From Sphingobacterium detergens (GTDB taxonomy: Bacteria > Bacteroidota > Bacteroidia > Sphingobacteriales > Sphingobacteriaceae): DNA of 64,000 bases. The number at the start of each line of letters is the position of its first letter. Within the stretch, counting starts at the first letter, position 1. The position numbers and the translations under genes were made by a program. Positions 9,509-18,787 of the stretch are shown here, in pieces. The stretch is from positions 806,001-870,000 of the forward strand of contig NZ_RAPY01000002.1 of NCBI RefSeq assembly GCF_003610355.1, written 5' to 3'. The notes below the pieces were generated by a model. The model saw nothing but the letters and a program-made list of their open reading frames with translations, had not been told where the DNA came from and ran no database searches.

Positions 9509-9587
9509 GAATCATACACCATTTGGAGATGGTATAAATAACATATACAACAACTTATAGAGATATTATATATACGTATACAAATTT

Positions 9588-12500
9588 ATGAAATTTAAGC
9601 AATACGTTACGCAAAACGGTATTAAGTTTATGATAAGGACATCGTTGGTAGGTTTACTTCTTTCGATCGGATCGGCCGAAATGCTTTTAGCTTCGGGCGC
9701 ATACGGCCAGTTACTCAATAAAAAGATTACAGTTTCTTTTAGTGAATCCAATATTCCAGCGGCTTTCGAACGTTTGGAATCCCAAAATATACATATCGCT
9801 TTCGATGCTGCGAAATATAATTTGGCAAAGAAAAAGGTAGATGCCAAGATTTTTAAAAGTAACAGCGTTCGGGATGTCATGCGTTATCTGCTCAGGGAGA
9901 CTGACCTGATGGCTCAAGACAACGGTGTTTATATTACATTGGTCGAAAAGCCGGTACAGCAGGATGGGCGCATCTCAGGTAAAGTTATTGATGATCGCGG
10001 TCAGCCTTTGGCCAATGCCAGTATCAAACTGATCGGTGTCAATAAATCAACACAGAGCGGTATCGATGGTAGCTATCTTTTGAATGCTGAACCGGGAACC
10101 TACATACTGGAAGTCAGTTATCTCTCTTACCAGACCCAACGTATTGAGGGGGTCAAAATACAGGCTGGACAAAGGACTGGATTAAATATTGCCATGAAGA
10201 CGTTGGTAAATGCGCTGGAAACGGCTGTTGTCAGCGTATCGTTTAAGAAAGCTTCCGTAGCTGGATTGTATGCGGTACAAAAAAATGCAGCTTCGGTGAC
10301 GGATGGAATATCCGCCGAACAGATCGCCCGCACACCAGACAATGATATGGGGCAGGTTTTAAAACGTGTTACCGGATTGACGACTGTCAATAACCGGAAC
10401 GTCATTGTACGGGGGATGTCCGACCGCTACAATCAGGCCATGCTGGATGGGGTGGTGATTCCGAGTACTTCGCAGAATAGACGTGATTTTTCCTTTGATA
10501 TTATTCCGACAGAGATGGTGAGCTCAGTGGTGGTCAATAAAACGGCAACACCGGATGTATCCGCTGAATTTTCGGGTGGACAGGTTTCTGTGAATACATT
10601 GGATATTCCGGAGAAGAATTTTACGACAATACAATATGGGATAGGTGGTAATTCCCGTACAACTGGCAAAGACTTTTATCGGCTGGGGGAACGGCATACG
10701 AGTGAATATTTCGGTTTCTTTGACAAATCGTCTAAAATGCCCGATGAAATAAAAACTTGGCAGTGGAACAGTCGGGCGATACAATTGGATGCGCCTCCCG
10801 GCTATATTTTGACTGATCCCGAATTGAACAATACCCCTTTAAATCCAACGGAGTTTGGCGATGCAGTGAAATATAACGATTTAGATGCTATCGCACAGTC
10901 CAAGCGTTTTAATAATGATGCATTGCGACAATATAAGTATAAAGCATACCCCAATCAGAATATGCGTTTTTCGCTTGGACGGGTTCACGAATTAAATAAT
11001 GGACAGCGATTAGGGTTTGTGGCATCCGCAAATTTTAGAAACGAACAAAACATTACTGCATTTAATAATGTACGTAATTCGGTAAGTATCAATAATTACA
11101 TTGATAGTATAGGTCTCGGTGACAATGGAGCAGGAACATCCTATCGCTTCAATAGCAGTGGCGGATTAATGGCCAATATGGGTTGGCAGGGACAGGTTTT
11201 TAAAGTTTCCTTAAAGAACATGTATGCGCGTACGTACAGTGATATTTATAATGAGTCTATTCAAAAACCTTATAGTGATTCTAATCCTGAAGTAAGCAAA
11301 CTGATTTATCAATTGCCTGAAGCAATGTCTTTGCAGCAACACCAATTGGTAGGAGAATATCAATTGCCGTGGGCAATAAAAGCTGAAGGAATGATTACTG
11401 TTAACAAAATCAAACAGCAAATTTTAGATGAACGAAAACTTTCCTATAGGGTAACCACTATGATAGATGATATTCCTTATTTTCAAACCCCGGGGCTATT
11501 AACTCACCGTAGTTCATCTGTGGTGGGGATTTTCAGGGACTCTCGAAGATGGACAAATATCGATGAGACAGATTATAATTGGAGCGCGGCTTTTTCGCGA
11601 AAATTCAACGAAAATACAGCTGTTCCAACGTTGGTGAAATTAGGCTATCAGGCCTGGTCTAAGAAGAGAGCGTTGGATTTATTTAATTTTGTCCCTTGGA
11701 CGAGAGCATGGGCAGAGGGTACTACGAATCAATTGCCTCCCGAGATAGAAATCCCTTATGCTCAGTTATTCAGCGCTGATAATATTGGAAATGGAAACGG
11801 GCAGGCCTATTACTACGCAGATGCATTGGGCGGTCGATATTATGATGGTAAAATGTCTTCACAAGCAGTGTATCTGATGGCAGATCAAATGCTATGGCAT
11901 AAATTGCGTTTGGTATATGGTGTTCGTGCAGAATATTTTAATTTAAACTCTAAGCAGGAAGAATTATATAGGAGAACTTATCAGGATGAGCCAGATCCCA
12001 ATGACGTCCAAAGGCATCGTTTTGGTGTAAAAGAAAATAACTGGCGGTTTTTGCCCTCTATTAATGCTACCTATAAGGTAACATCCGATTTCAATATTCG
12101 AAGTAGTTATTCAAGGACAGTAGTTAGGCCAGATTTTAGAGAAGTGGGCATGTTTGCCATGTATGATTATGAGTTAGACGGTTACGTTTATGGAGAGCAA
12201 GTTAAATCCACCTTGATCGATAATGTAGATCTTCGATTTGAATGGTATCCATCTCCGGGGGAAATAATTTCAATAACAGGATACTATAAATACTTGGATA
12301 AACCCATAGAACTTGTTCATAGCGGGGGGAACACGTATACTTTCGCCAACATGGAAAATGCGAAAAATCTTGGCCTTGAAATGGAGATTAGGAAAAATTT
12401 GACATTTATATCGGATCAGGACTGGTTAAAAGACCTATTTATATATGCCAACGGAACATTGCTCAAATCGAAGGTTAATGTCTTAAGTCATTGGGAATGG

Positions 12501-12965
12501 ATTAATAACCCTGAAACTCAGGTTGCTGAGCGTATTCAACAACGCTACCCCAATCAAGATAGGCCACTTATGGGGCAATCACCCTGGTTGGTGAATTTAG
12601 GCGTAGGATATTGGGGGGAGCTTTTCGGGGTAACGGCAAGCTATAATCATCGGGGGTATCGCACAAATTTAGCGAATGTTAATATGAACAATGTCGAATA
12701 TGAGTTGGCCCCAAAACAATTGGATGCACAACTTTATACGCGTTTTCTAAAGGGAAAGATGGAAGTAAAATTCAATATGGCCAACCTATTTGATGAATGG
12801 ACGCGGTATTATATGAATATTCAAGATTATGAACAAGATGATACAAAATTTTATGTATTGAAAAAAGGTAAATCTATAAAATATAATAAAGGAGAGGGGG
12901 ATATTATCACCTATCGCAGAAGAGATGGGCGAAGGTTTAATCTCTCATTGACTTATAATTTTTAA
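9588..12965 (+). CDS. TonB-dependent receptor with N-terminal STN domain
   Basis: An outer-membrane active transporter and signal transducer of 1125 residues. After a signal sequence (about 1-41) come an STN domain (about 46-118, KITVSFSESNIPAAFERLE), a carboxypeptidase-like regulatory domain (about 127-205, ISGKVIDDRGQPLANASIKL), a plug domain (about 225-330, including VLKRVTGLTTVNNRNVIVRGM) and a 22-strand-type barrel. It ends FNLSLTYNF with a C-terminal Phe, as expected for BAM insertion. The STN domain and the upstream sigma/FecR pair show that it signals across the envelope as well as transporting. The ligand cannot be read from the sequence; siderophores, haem, glycans and peptides are all used by such receptors. 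Confidence 0.93.
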   Translation: MKFKQYVTQNGIKFMIRTSLVGLLLSIGSAEMLLASGAYGQLLNKKITVSFSESNIPAAFERLESQNIHIAFDAAKYNLAKKKVDAKIFKSNSVRDVMRYLLRETDLMAQDNGVYITLVEKPVQQDGRISGKVIDDRGQPLANASIKLIGVNKSTQSGIDGSYLLNAEPGTYILEVSYLSYQTQRIEGVKIQAGQRTGLNIAMKTLVNALETAVVSVSFKKASVAGLYAVQKNAASVTDGISAEQIARTPDNDMGQVLKRVTGLTTVNNRNVIVRGMSDRYNQAMLDGVVIPSTSQNRRDFSFDIIPTEMVSSVVVNKTATPDVSAEFSGGQVSVNTLDIPEKNFTTIQYGIGGNSRTTGKDFYRLGERHTSEYFGFFDKSSKMPDEIKTWQWNSRAIQLDAPPGYILTDPELNNTPLNPTEFGDAVKYNDLDAIAQSKRFNNDALRQYKYKAYPNQNMRFSLGRVHELNNGQRLGFVASANFRNEQNITAFNNVRNSVSINNYIDSIGLGDNGAGTSYRFNSSGGLMANMGWQGQVFKVSLKNMYARTYSDIYNESIQKPYSDSNPEVSKLIYQLPEAMSLQQHQLVGEYQLPWAIKAEGMITVNKIKQQILDERKLSYRVTTMIDDIPYFQTPGLLTHRSSSVVGIFRDSRRWTNIDETDYNWSAAFSRKFNENTAVPTLVKLGYQAWSKKRALDLFNFVPWTRAWAEGTTNQLPPEIEIPYAQLFSADNIGNGNGQAYYYADALGGRYYDGKMSSQAVYLMADQMLWHKLRLVYGVRAEYFNLNSKQEELYRRTYQDEPDPNDVQRHRFGVKENNWRFLPSINATYKVTSDFNIRSSYSRTVVRPDFREVGMFAMYDYELDGYVYGEQVKSTLIDNVDLRFEWYPSPGEIISITGYYKYLDKPIELVHSGGNTYTFANMENAKNLGLEMEIRKNLTFISDQDWLKDLFIYANGTLLKSKVNVLSHWEWINNPETQVAERIQQRYPNQDRPLMGQSPWLVNLGVGYWGELFGVTASYNHRGYRTNLANVNMNNVEYELAPKQLDAQLYTRFLKGKMEVKFNMANLFDEWTRYYMNIQDYEQDDTKFYVLKKGKSIKYNKGEGDIITYRRRDGRRFNLSLTYNF

Positions 12966-13178
12966 AAAATACTAACTGCGCGAGGCAGGTTCATTCTAAC
13001 CCATAAATACATTAAGCAGCGTTCCAAGACTTGTCCATTAGCACAATCTGGAAGATATTAAAATTTATCATAATGGGGGAATGAAAAACTATGCAACTAT
13101 AGGAATAGCTATCCGCTATAGAAGCATAGTCTAAAAAGTGATCTTGTGATGGCTAAGTTATGTAAAAGTTAACAAAAA

Positions 13179-14540
13179 ATGAAAAAAATCTTAACGCTAG
13201 CAAGTGTATGCGCAATCGCATTGGCATCTTGTAACAAGGACAACTTGGCTCCGGTAAATGGTTCAACAGCTGGATTACCATCTTTACCTCAAGCAACAGT
13301 TCCAACTGATGCTAATGGTGTAATCACTGCAACAACCCTTACTTCGGATAAAGTATGGAAAATCGATGGCGTAGCTTTTGTAAAACCCGGTGCAACATTG
13401 ACCATCCAACCAGGTACTTTTATTACTTCTGGGGTAACTAAAGCATATCCAGATCAAATCACTGGTATTACACAAAACATCAAAGGTGTATTGGTTGTTC
13501 CTAAGACTGCAAAATTAATTGCTAATGGAACGGCGACAGCGCCTATTGTATTTACTTCGCCGAATGCAGCTGGATCGCGTAATCCAGGTGATTTCGGAGG
13601 TGTTGTTTTGTTGGGATCATCTACGACAAACCAACCTGCGACCAAAAGAATTGAAGGCATTCCTCAACCTGTAAACGTTGATGTTACGTATGGTGGTTCA
13701 GTACCTGCGGACAATTCAGGTTCGTTGAAATATGTACGTATTGAGTTTGCAGGTTACAACTTGACTGCTGACAATGAAATTAACGGTTTGACTTTAGGTG
13801 GTGTTGGTTCAGGTACTACATTGGAAAATATCCAAGTTTCTTGGGGTAAAGATGATGCTTTCGAATTTTTCGGTGGCACCGTCAATGCAAAAAATTTAGT
13901 GGCACTTTCAAATGATGATGATGATTTTGATTTTGACCATGGTTATACAGGAACAATTCAATATGCTTTATCCTTAAAAGATCCCAATTCAACCAACAGT
14001 ACTTCAAGCGGTAGCTCAGATTCGAATGGTTTAGAATCTGATAACGAAGCAACCTCACCTTGGTCAGCTACACCTAAAACACGTCCAGTATTGAAAAACT
14101 TTACTTTTTTAGGTATTGATAATGCTTCGGTAGCTGGTACTAAATTAAAATTTGGTAACCGTTGGAGAAGAAATACTGAATTAGATATTCAATATTCAAT
14201 TATCGCTGGATATGCTACAGGTGCTGCTTTCCAAGATGGGGCTACTGGAGTATTTAGCAACAATGTGGTTCAAGCTTATACTGCAGCTTTTAGTGGAACT
14301 GCTCCAGGTACGGGAAATTCAACTAATATTGGTGCAACACCAAATAGCTATTTATTATTGGGAGGTGCTGGTATAAATCCTTTTTACACAACAACTGGTG
14401 CAGCTAGTTTTGATGTATGGAACTTAGTGCCGTCTTCAACAAGTCCTGCCGCTGGTGTAAATTACAAGGGTGCTTTTAATCCTGCTGCAACAACTTTGTG
14501 GACAGATAATTGGACGAAATTTACTCCAAAGACTTATTAA
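13179..14540 (+). CDS. Putative surface lipoprotein with beta-helix-like repeats
   Basis: A 453-residue lipoprotein with signal peptide and lipobox LASC (Cys18). The body is rich in Gly, Thr and Asn and contains segments such as VFVKPGATLTIQPGTFIT-type sequence, GGVVLLGSS, LKYVRIEFAGYN and GLTLGGVGSGTTLENIQVSWGKDDAFEFFGGTVN. These resemble right-handed beta-helix rungs. Proteins like this often follow a TonB receptor in Bacteroidota, so it is a candidate surface ligand-capture partner of the receptor at 9588. The function is inferred from position only. A terminator follows. Confidence 0.7.
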   Translation: MKKILTLASVCAIALASCNKDNLAPVNGSTAGLPSLPQATVPTDANGVITATTLTSDKVWKIDGVAFVKPGATLTIQPGTFITSGVTKAYPDQITGITQNIKGVLVVPKTAKLIANGTATAPIVFTSPNAAGSRNPGDFGGVVLLGSSTTNQPATKRIEGIPQPVNVDVTYGGSVPADNSGSLKYVRIEFAGYNLTADNEINGLTLGGVGSGTTLENIQVSWGKDDAFEFFGGTVNAKNLVALSNDDDDFDFDHGYTGTIQYALSLKDPNSTNSTSSGSSDSNGLESDNEATSPWSATPKTRPVLKNFTFLGIDNASVAGTKLKFGNRWRRNTELDIQYSIIAGYATGAAFQDGATGVFSNNVVQAYTAAFSGTAPGTGNSTNIGATPNSYLLLGGAGINPFYTTTGAASFDVWNLVPSSTSPAAGVNYKGAFNPAATTLWTDNWTKFTPKTY

Positions 14541-14561
14541 TCATTATTTCTAACTTCTATG

Positions 14562-14595
14562 ATCCTGCCATATTCCATGGCAGGATTATATTTTT
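14562..14595 (+). terminator. Terminator after the beta-helix lipoprotein gene
   Basis: ATCCTGCCAT pairs with ATGGCAGGAT (10 bp, loop ATTCC), followed by TATATTTTTT. It probably insulates the two downstream genes or allows only partial read-through. Confidence 0.8.
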
Positions 14596-14615
14596 TGTTA
14601 TACTAAAATCATACT

Positions 14616-15422
14616 ATGAAAAGCCAATTAATAGCTTTTATTTTATTTCTGGCATTCTTTATTTTCTCTTGTCAAAAAGGAGAACATATCGAAACTTTCC
14701 AAAAATTCACTAATGTCTTTATCAAAGATATTAATTTATTGATTGGGCCAGACAAGGGTAAATTGTTGATCGATGAGCATGCAGTGTCTGTTAATAACAA
14801 TTCAGTAGTAAAAATAATTTCTGGAGAAAAGAAATTTACACTCTTGGATAGTGCTGGAAATATAATATTTAATGAAACTATCATTATTAAAGACAATACA
14901 GATACGTTGCAATATGTAAAGCTAACAAATGATATTCCCCCAAGTTTGATAAAGATGAAAGCAGAAAGTCGGGTCGAAGGGAAGGTGAAAATTCGAATCG
15001 TAAATGGAAATAATGAGTTGAACACACTATTGGGAGGAAAGAAATTCCACTTGGTTTTCTACCATGTTGTAGAAAGGTTATCAGGGCCACCTTCAAGAAG
15101 AAAAATTGTCTATAGTGCGAAAGGAGATACATTAAAAAATATCGGAAAGACCTTACCTGCAGATTATCAGTCTCTAACGCTGCCGAGTGCAGATGTTCTT
15201 TACAACTATGGTTTTTACGGTAGGGCACAAATCCTTAAAGAAGATTTCAAACCACTTTTGATCAATGGTATGGAGGCTTATTATGGGTATTCTGTAGATT
15301 ATCATAATTATGGTGTCTTAACCTCATTTACCACCAATAACTCGGGAACAGCCAATAGCCCTGCTTCTAATATCCCTACATTTTGGGAGTTTAATGGTCT
15401 AGAGGTTGCATTTGGCAATTAA
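14616..15422 (+). CDS. Hypothetical lipoprotein
   Basis: A 268-residue protein with a hydrophobic signal and a lipobox ending at Cys19 (FIFSC). The remainder is predicted soluble and beta-rich, with no domain I can name. It may have an N-terminal repeat region resembling DUF4397-type lipoproteins (about 30-95) and a C-terminal half of unknown fold (about 115-268). It follows the receptor/lipoprotein pair on the same strand behind a terminator, so it may have its own promoter. It could be an accessory surface protein of the same uptake cassette, but nothing in the sequence proves this. Confidence 0.7.
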   Translation: MKSQLIAFILFLAFFIFSCQKGEHIETFQKFTNVFIKDINLLIGPDKGKLLIDEHAVSVNNNSVVKIISGEKKFTLLDSAGNIIFNETIIIKDNTDTLQYVKLTNDIPPSLIKMKAESRVEGKVKIRIVNGNNELNTLLGGKKFHLVFYHVVERLSGPPSRRKIVYSAKGDTLKNIGKTLPADYQSLTLPSADVLYNYGFYGRAQILKEDFKPLLINGMEAYYGYSVDYHNYGVLTSFTTNNSGTANSPASNIPTFWEFNGLEVAFGN

Positions 15423-15435
15423 AAATATATAAATT

Positions 15436-15750
15436 ATGAAAGGCATAAACGAAATCAAATACCAGCGCTTACTCCATCTGATGATCGAGATGCAGTATAA
15501 GTTGGCATCTGAGGATGACGAGGTGCTGATCAAAAAACTACAGGCTGAAGGTGAGAATTTAAAAGCTTTATACCTTCATTATTTAAAGCTACTGGATGAG
15601 GTAGGTACGGTGGTGAAAAACTATGAGCTCAAAGAACGGCAAGTCCGTTCGGGCTTATTATCTAAACGTATTCGTCTGTTATCAAAAAGAAATGGAACTG
15701 AATCAGTTATTACTTCTTGGGTCTCTGCGATCAATTCCTGTGCACGTTAG
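15436..15750 (+). CDS. Small helical cytoplasmic protein of unknown function
   Basis: A 104-residue protein with no signal peptide or membrane segment. It is mostly charged and helix-forming (residues 5-75 rich in Leu, Glu and Lys, with coiled-coil character) and has a basic C-terminal third (SKRIRLLSKRNG). I do not recognise a family. It starts 13 bases after the preceding lipoprotein stop, which suggests co-transcription. Convergent neighbour genes end 20 bases away. Confidence 0.6.
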   Translation: MKGINEIKYQRLLHLMIEMQYKLASEDDEVLIKKLQAEGENLKALYLHYLKLLDEVGTVVKNYELKERQVRSGLLSKRIRLLSKRNGTESVITSWVSAINSCAR

Positions 15751-15770
15751 TTATTCTTTTTATTTGGTTT

Positions 15771-17126
15771 TTAGTGAATGTTGAGAGGGGATAGAGGAAA
15801 TGTCATAGGTATAGCGCGATAGCTGCTTCCGTAATACGATGAAGTTAACGTTTTTGTACTAGTGTTAGCCTTTCTGTTGATCGATTGAGTTGTCTTGTCC
15901 TGTATGATGTTAAACACTTGTTGTAGTAAAGGGTCTTTTTCATCGCCAAAAGGAAGTAAGGGCAATTGTGCAAACTCATCTGTATGGTAATGCGGGATGA
16001 GTCCAGTACTGTAATCTCCTAATCCATCTTTATTATAAATCTTGTATACCAACGGCATCAGCAACCAAGCACGTTGATTGCCACTGACCTGGGATGGTGA
16101 GGAAAGGGTCGTCGAAGCCATATCCTTGCCCAAAGTTTTTGTACCAATCTGAATGACCTCGATATAAGGTTTTAAACTGTTGATCAACATCTCCGAAGCG
16201 GATCCGGTATTGGGGCCTGTGAGTACAAAAATTCGCTTTAATTGCAGTCCGCTCTTTAGGAGCTCTTCTGCTTGAAAGCTATAACCTTCGGGTTGCTGAG
16301 CTAAAGCAGATTGAAAGGTCTCCTCGCTGTTGCCCAACTTTTTGTTGCCCTTGAATTGGACAAATACATAATTCGGCGCAATATCAGCAAATGTTAATGA
16401 GCAAAAAGAGGCAAAAGCTACTTGTCCTCCAGTATTATAGCGAAGATCAAGAATCAAATCTTGTACTTGGCCAGCTTTAAGTTTTCGGATGGCCTCCAAT
16501 ACCGAATAACCACCGCTGAAATCAAACTGGCTTAAAAATAGGTACCCTACCTTTGTTTGCTTATGAAAGATCTGAGCTGTGTAGACTACTGGTTGGGATA
16601 TATAGGAAGCGGGCAACTTCATTTTCTTCCCATTCTGTAGCTGCAATTGGATTGAAGGTAATTTCAACGCCGCTTCCAACACAGGAGCAAAATTGTATGC
16701 AGCTAAGGGCTGCGCATTGACTTGCTGGATGGTGTCTCCTCTATGCAGGCCAGCTAAGTCGGCTTCTGAATAGGGAACTACCTGTGTCACCAGTTGCATG
16801 GTCTGACCATTGTGCTGAAGCTGAGCTATATCAAACCCAAAGGTATTCGAGAGCGTGTTGCCATAAGTGTCACTGTTGAGCGCTTGTAGAATGGTAGAAT
16901 AACGGTCGTCACGATACAATAGGTTTTTGAAAAAGATATTCGGCTTGTCATCGAGTGTAATTTGATTGGGCAACTTACTGTTCCAATAATAATATTGTTG
17001 CATCTGCTTCAAGGTCCATTGATTGATCGCTTCATTTGACCCCGGTTCGTTCAGGGGCGGGTCTTTTTCACAGGCGGAAAAAATCAGCGAAAAAAGGGCT
17101 AAAACAAGAGTTTGTGGTTTACGCAT
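15771..17126 (-). CDS. S41-family C-terminal-processing peptidase, lipoprotein
   Basis: A periplasmic or surface serine protease of the tail-specific/CtpA group, 451 residues. The signal peptide ends in lipobox FSAC (Cys19). An N-terminal helical part contains a YYYWNSKLP-like motif. A PDZ-like domain follows (about 100-165, SEADLAGLHRGDTIQQVNAQPL), then the S41 catalytic core with DLRYNTGGQV and GSASEMLINSL, whose Ser is the probable nucleophile. A downstream Lys (GTKTLGKD) is in the place of the usual Ser/Lys dyad base. It is monocistronic. Substrates are unknown; family members process or degrade envelope proteins. Confidence 0.88.
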   Translation of the reverse strand: MRKPQTLVLALFSLIFSACEKDPPLNEPGSNEAINQWTLKQMQQYYYWNSKLPNQITLDDKPNIFFKNLLYRDDRYSTILQALNSDTYGNTLSNTFGFDIAQLQHNGQTMQLVTQVVPYSEADLAGLHRGDTIQQVNAQPLAAYNFAPVLEAALKLPSIQLQLQNGKKMKLPASYISQPVVYTAQIFHKQTKVGYLFLSQFDFSGGYSVLEAIRKLKAGQVQDLILDLRYNTGGQVAFASFCSLTFADIAPNYVFVQFKGNKKLGNSEETFQSALAQQPEGYSFQAEELLKSGLQLKRIFVLTGPNTGSASEMLINSLKPYIEVIQIGTKTLGKDMASTTLSSPSQVSGNQRAWLLMPLVYKIYNKDGLGDYSTGLIPHYHTDEFAQLPLLPFGDEKDPLLQQVFNIIQDKTTQSINRKANTSTKTLTSSYYGSSYRAIPMTFPLSPLNIH

Positions 17127-17255
17127 TTTTTAAGATCTTAGCTTAATAAAAATACGGATAATGTAAGTTTTGTTGGTGTTATCTTTTTGTTGTTCAAATG
17201 TTTATTTACTTTAAACACAAGAGAGATGTCGAACTTAGCCTGTTGATTCCACAAA

Positions 17256-17285
17256 AAAAGGCATCACTTAAGAGTGATGCCTTTT
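17256..17285 (-). terminator. Terminator after the first OmpA-family gene
   Basis: AAAAGGCATCACT pairs with AGTGATGCCTTTT around a TAAG loop, a near-perfect stem. It lies directly downstream of the OmpA gene at 17312-18643 on the minus strand. Confidence 0.9.
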
Positions 17286-17311
17286 GGTTTGTATAGATCG
17301 AATATTATCGA

Positions 17312-18643
17312 TTAATAAAGTGTGAACTCTACACGACGGTTTTGTTGACGACCAGCAGCATTCTTATTAGATGCAATTGGTTGGTCAGGACCGTAACCTG
17401 TCGCTTCGATACGTGAAGCATTAGCACCTTGAGATACTAAATAAGCTTTTACTGACTCAGCACGTTCTTTTGATAAACGCATATTCAATTCACGTGAACC
17501 TGTATTATCTGTGTGACCAGCTAATTTCAAGCTAAAGTTTTTCTCGATCAACAATTCTGCAACTTTGTTCAATGTTGCATAAGAAGTAGGACGGATAGTT
17601 GCTTTGCTCAAATCGAATTCTAGGTTTTTGATCGCATCAGCAACAACTTTTTTGTCTGCTTCTGTAACAACAACTTTTTCTACGATTTTAGTTTCGTTTT
17701 TAACAAGAATCGGACAACCTGATCCATCTACCTGTACACCAGAAGGAGTACCTGGACATTTGTCGTATTTGTTGGCTACGCCATCACCATCATCATCTTT
17801 TAAATCACTGTTCAATCCATCCAATTGACTTTGTAAAGCTTGATTCTTAGTATTTAATGCATCATTTTGAGCTTTTAAATCATCGTATTTTAATGTGTAG
17901 TCATTGACTAATGTCGCTACTGGATTTGAGTTGTTCAAGGCTGGTTTGCTACCGCTTCCCAAAGCAAATTCTAGACCACCGTGGATATAAGTGAATAGGT
18001 CATTCTTGTATTGGCCTCCTTGGATACCATCAAAGTTTTGGTTAACCCAATTCAATTGGTAACCTAATTCAAAGTTGATGCCCTTAGCAACTGCAAATTT
18101 GAAACCCATATCTAATGGTACATAGATTTTAGAGATACCATCTGCTTCTACTGATGTAGAACCCGTAGTTAAGGTTGTTTTGCTGTTCATGACACCCACA
18201 CCGATTGATGCATAAGGTTTGATGAAACTATTGAAAAATCTCCAGTTGGTATTTGCTGCTAGGAATTCACCAGATAAAGCTGCCGACCAAGGTGTTTTTG
18301 CTTCGAATGATTGGTCTGCAGTTTTAGCTAAAAATGCACCACCAGTTTTACCACCGAAATAACTTGCTTTAATACCAAATGAAGGGGAGATTTGCTTTTT
18401 GATATAAGCACTGTAACCTAAGTTCCAAGCTAAATCTTCGTATCCCGCACGATTGAAACCAGCGATGTTAGTTTGGTTTGTTACACCTGCACCGATACCG
18501 ATCGACCATGTTCTGTATTGTGTAGCTGAACCAAAAGGAGTTGTTCCTTCTATTGATGCTACCTTTGCAGTTTGAGCAAAAGCGGAATTGGCGAATAAGC
18601 CTGCAGTTGCAAAAGCAAGTGCTAATTGTAAATTTAGTTTCAT
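17312..18643 (-). CDS. OmpA-family outer membrane protein (copy 1)
   Basis: A 443-residue porin-like protein that links the outer membrane to peptidoglycan. A signal peptide (MKLNLQLALAFATAGLFANSAFA) leads an eight-strand-type beta-barrel (about 25-240). A short coiled-coil linker (DDLKAQNDALNTKNQALQ), a thrombospondin type-3 calcium-binding repeat (DDDGDGVANKYDKCPG) and a C-terminal OmpA peptidoglycan-binding domain with LAGHTDNTGSRELNMRLSKERA follow. I chose the ATG at 18643 because the upstream in-frame ATG would add 27 residues ahead of a good signal peptide. It is a tandem paralogue of 18788-20131. Confidence 0.92.
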   Translation of the reverse strand: MKLNLQLALAFATAGLFANSAFAQTAKVASIEGTTPFGSATQYRTWSIGIGAGVTNQTNIAGFNRAGYEDLAWNLGYSAYIKKQISPSFGIKASYFGGKTGGAFLAKTADQSFEAKTPWSAALSGEFLAANTNWRFFNSFIKPYASIGVGVMNSKTTLTTGSTSVEADGISKIYVPLDMGFKFAVAKGINFELGYQLNWVNQNFDGIQGGQYKNDLFTYIHGGLEFALGSGSKPALNNSNPVATLVNDYTLKYDDLKAQNDALNTKNQALQSQLDGLNSDLKDDDGDGVANKYDKCPGTPSGVQVDGSGCPILVKNETKIVEKVVVTEADKKVVADAIKNLEFDLSKATIRPTSYATLNKVAELLIEKNFSLKLAGHTDNTGSRELNMRLSKERAESVKAYLVSQGANASRIEATGYGPDQPIASNKNAAGRQQNRRVEFTLY

Positions 18644-18732
18644 AGAATTTGTTTGTATAAACCGAGGCAAAAGTAATAGGTTAAAAATTAAATTCCTAAT
18701 CGGTTTGTAGTTTAAATATGACAAAATGGTAA

Positions 18733-18767
18733 ATAAAATGGTATTTTATTGAAAAATACCATTTTAT
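18733..18767 (-). terminator. Terminator between the two OmpA-family genes
   Basis: ATAAAATGGTATTTT and its complement form a long AT-rich hairpin just after the stop codon of the upstream paralogue. The two genes are therefore probably separate transcripts. Confidence 0.75.
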
Positions 18768-18787
18768 TGCGTGTAATTTATTAGCTA

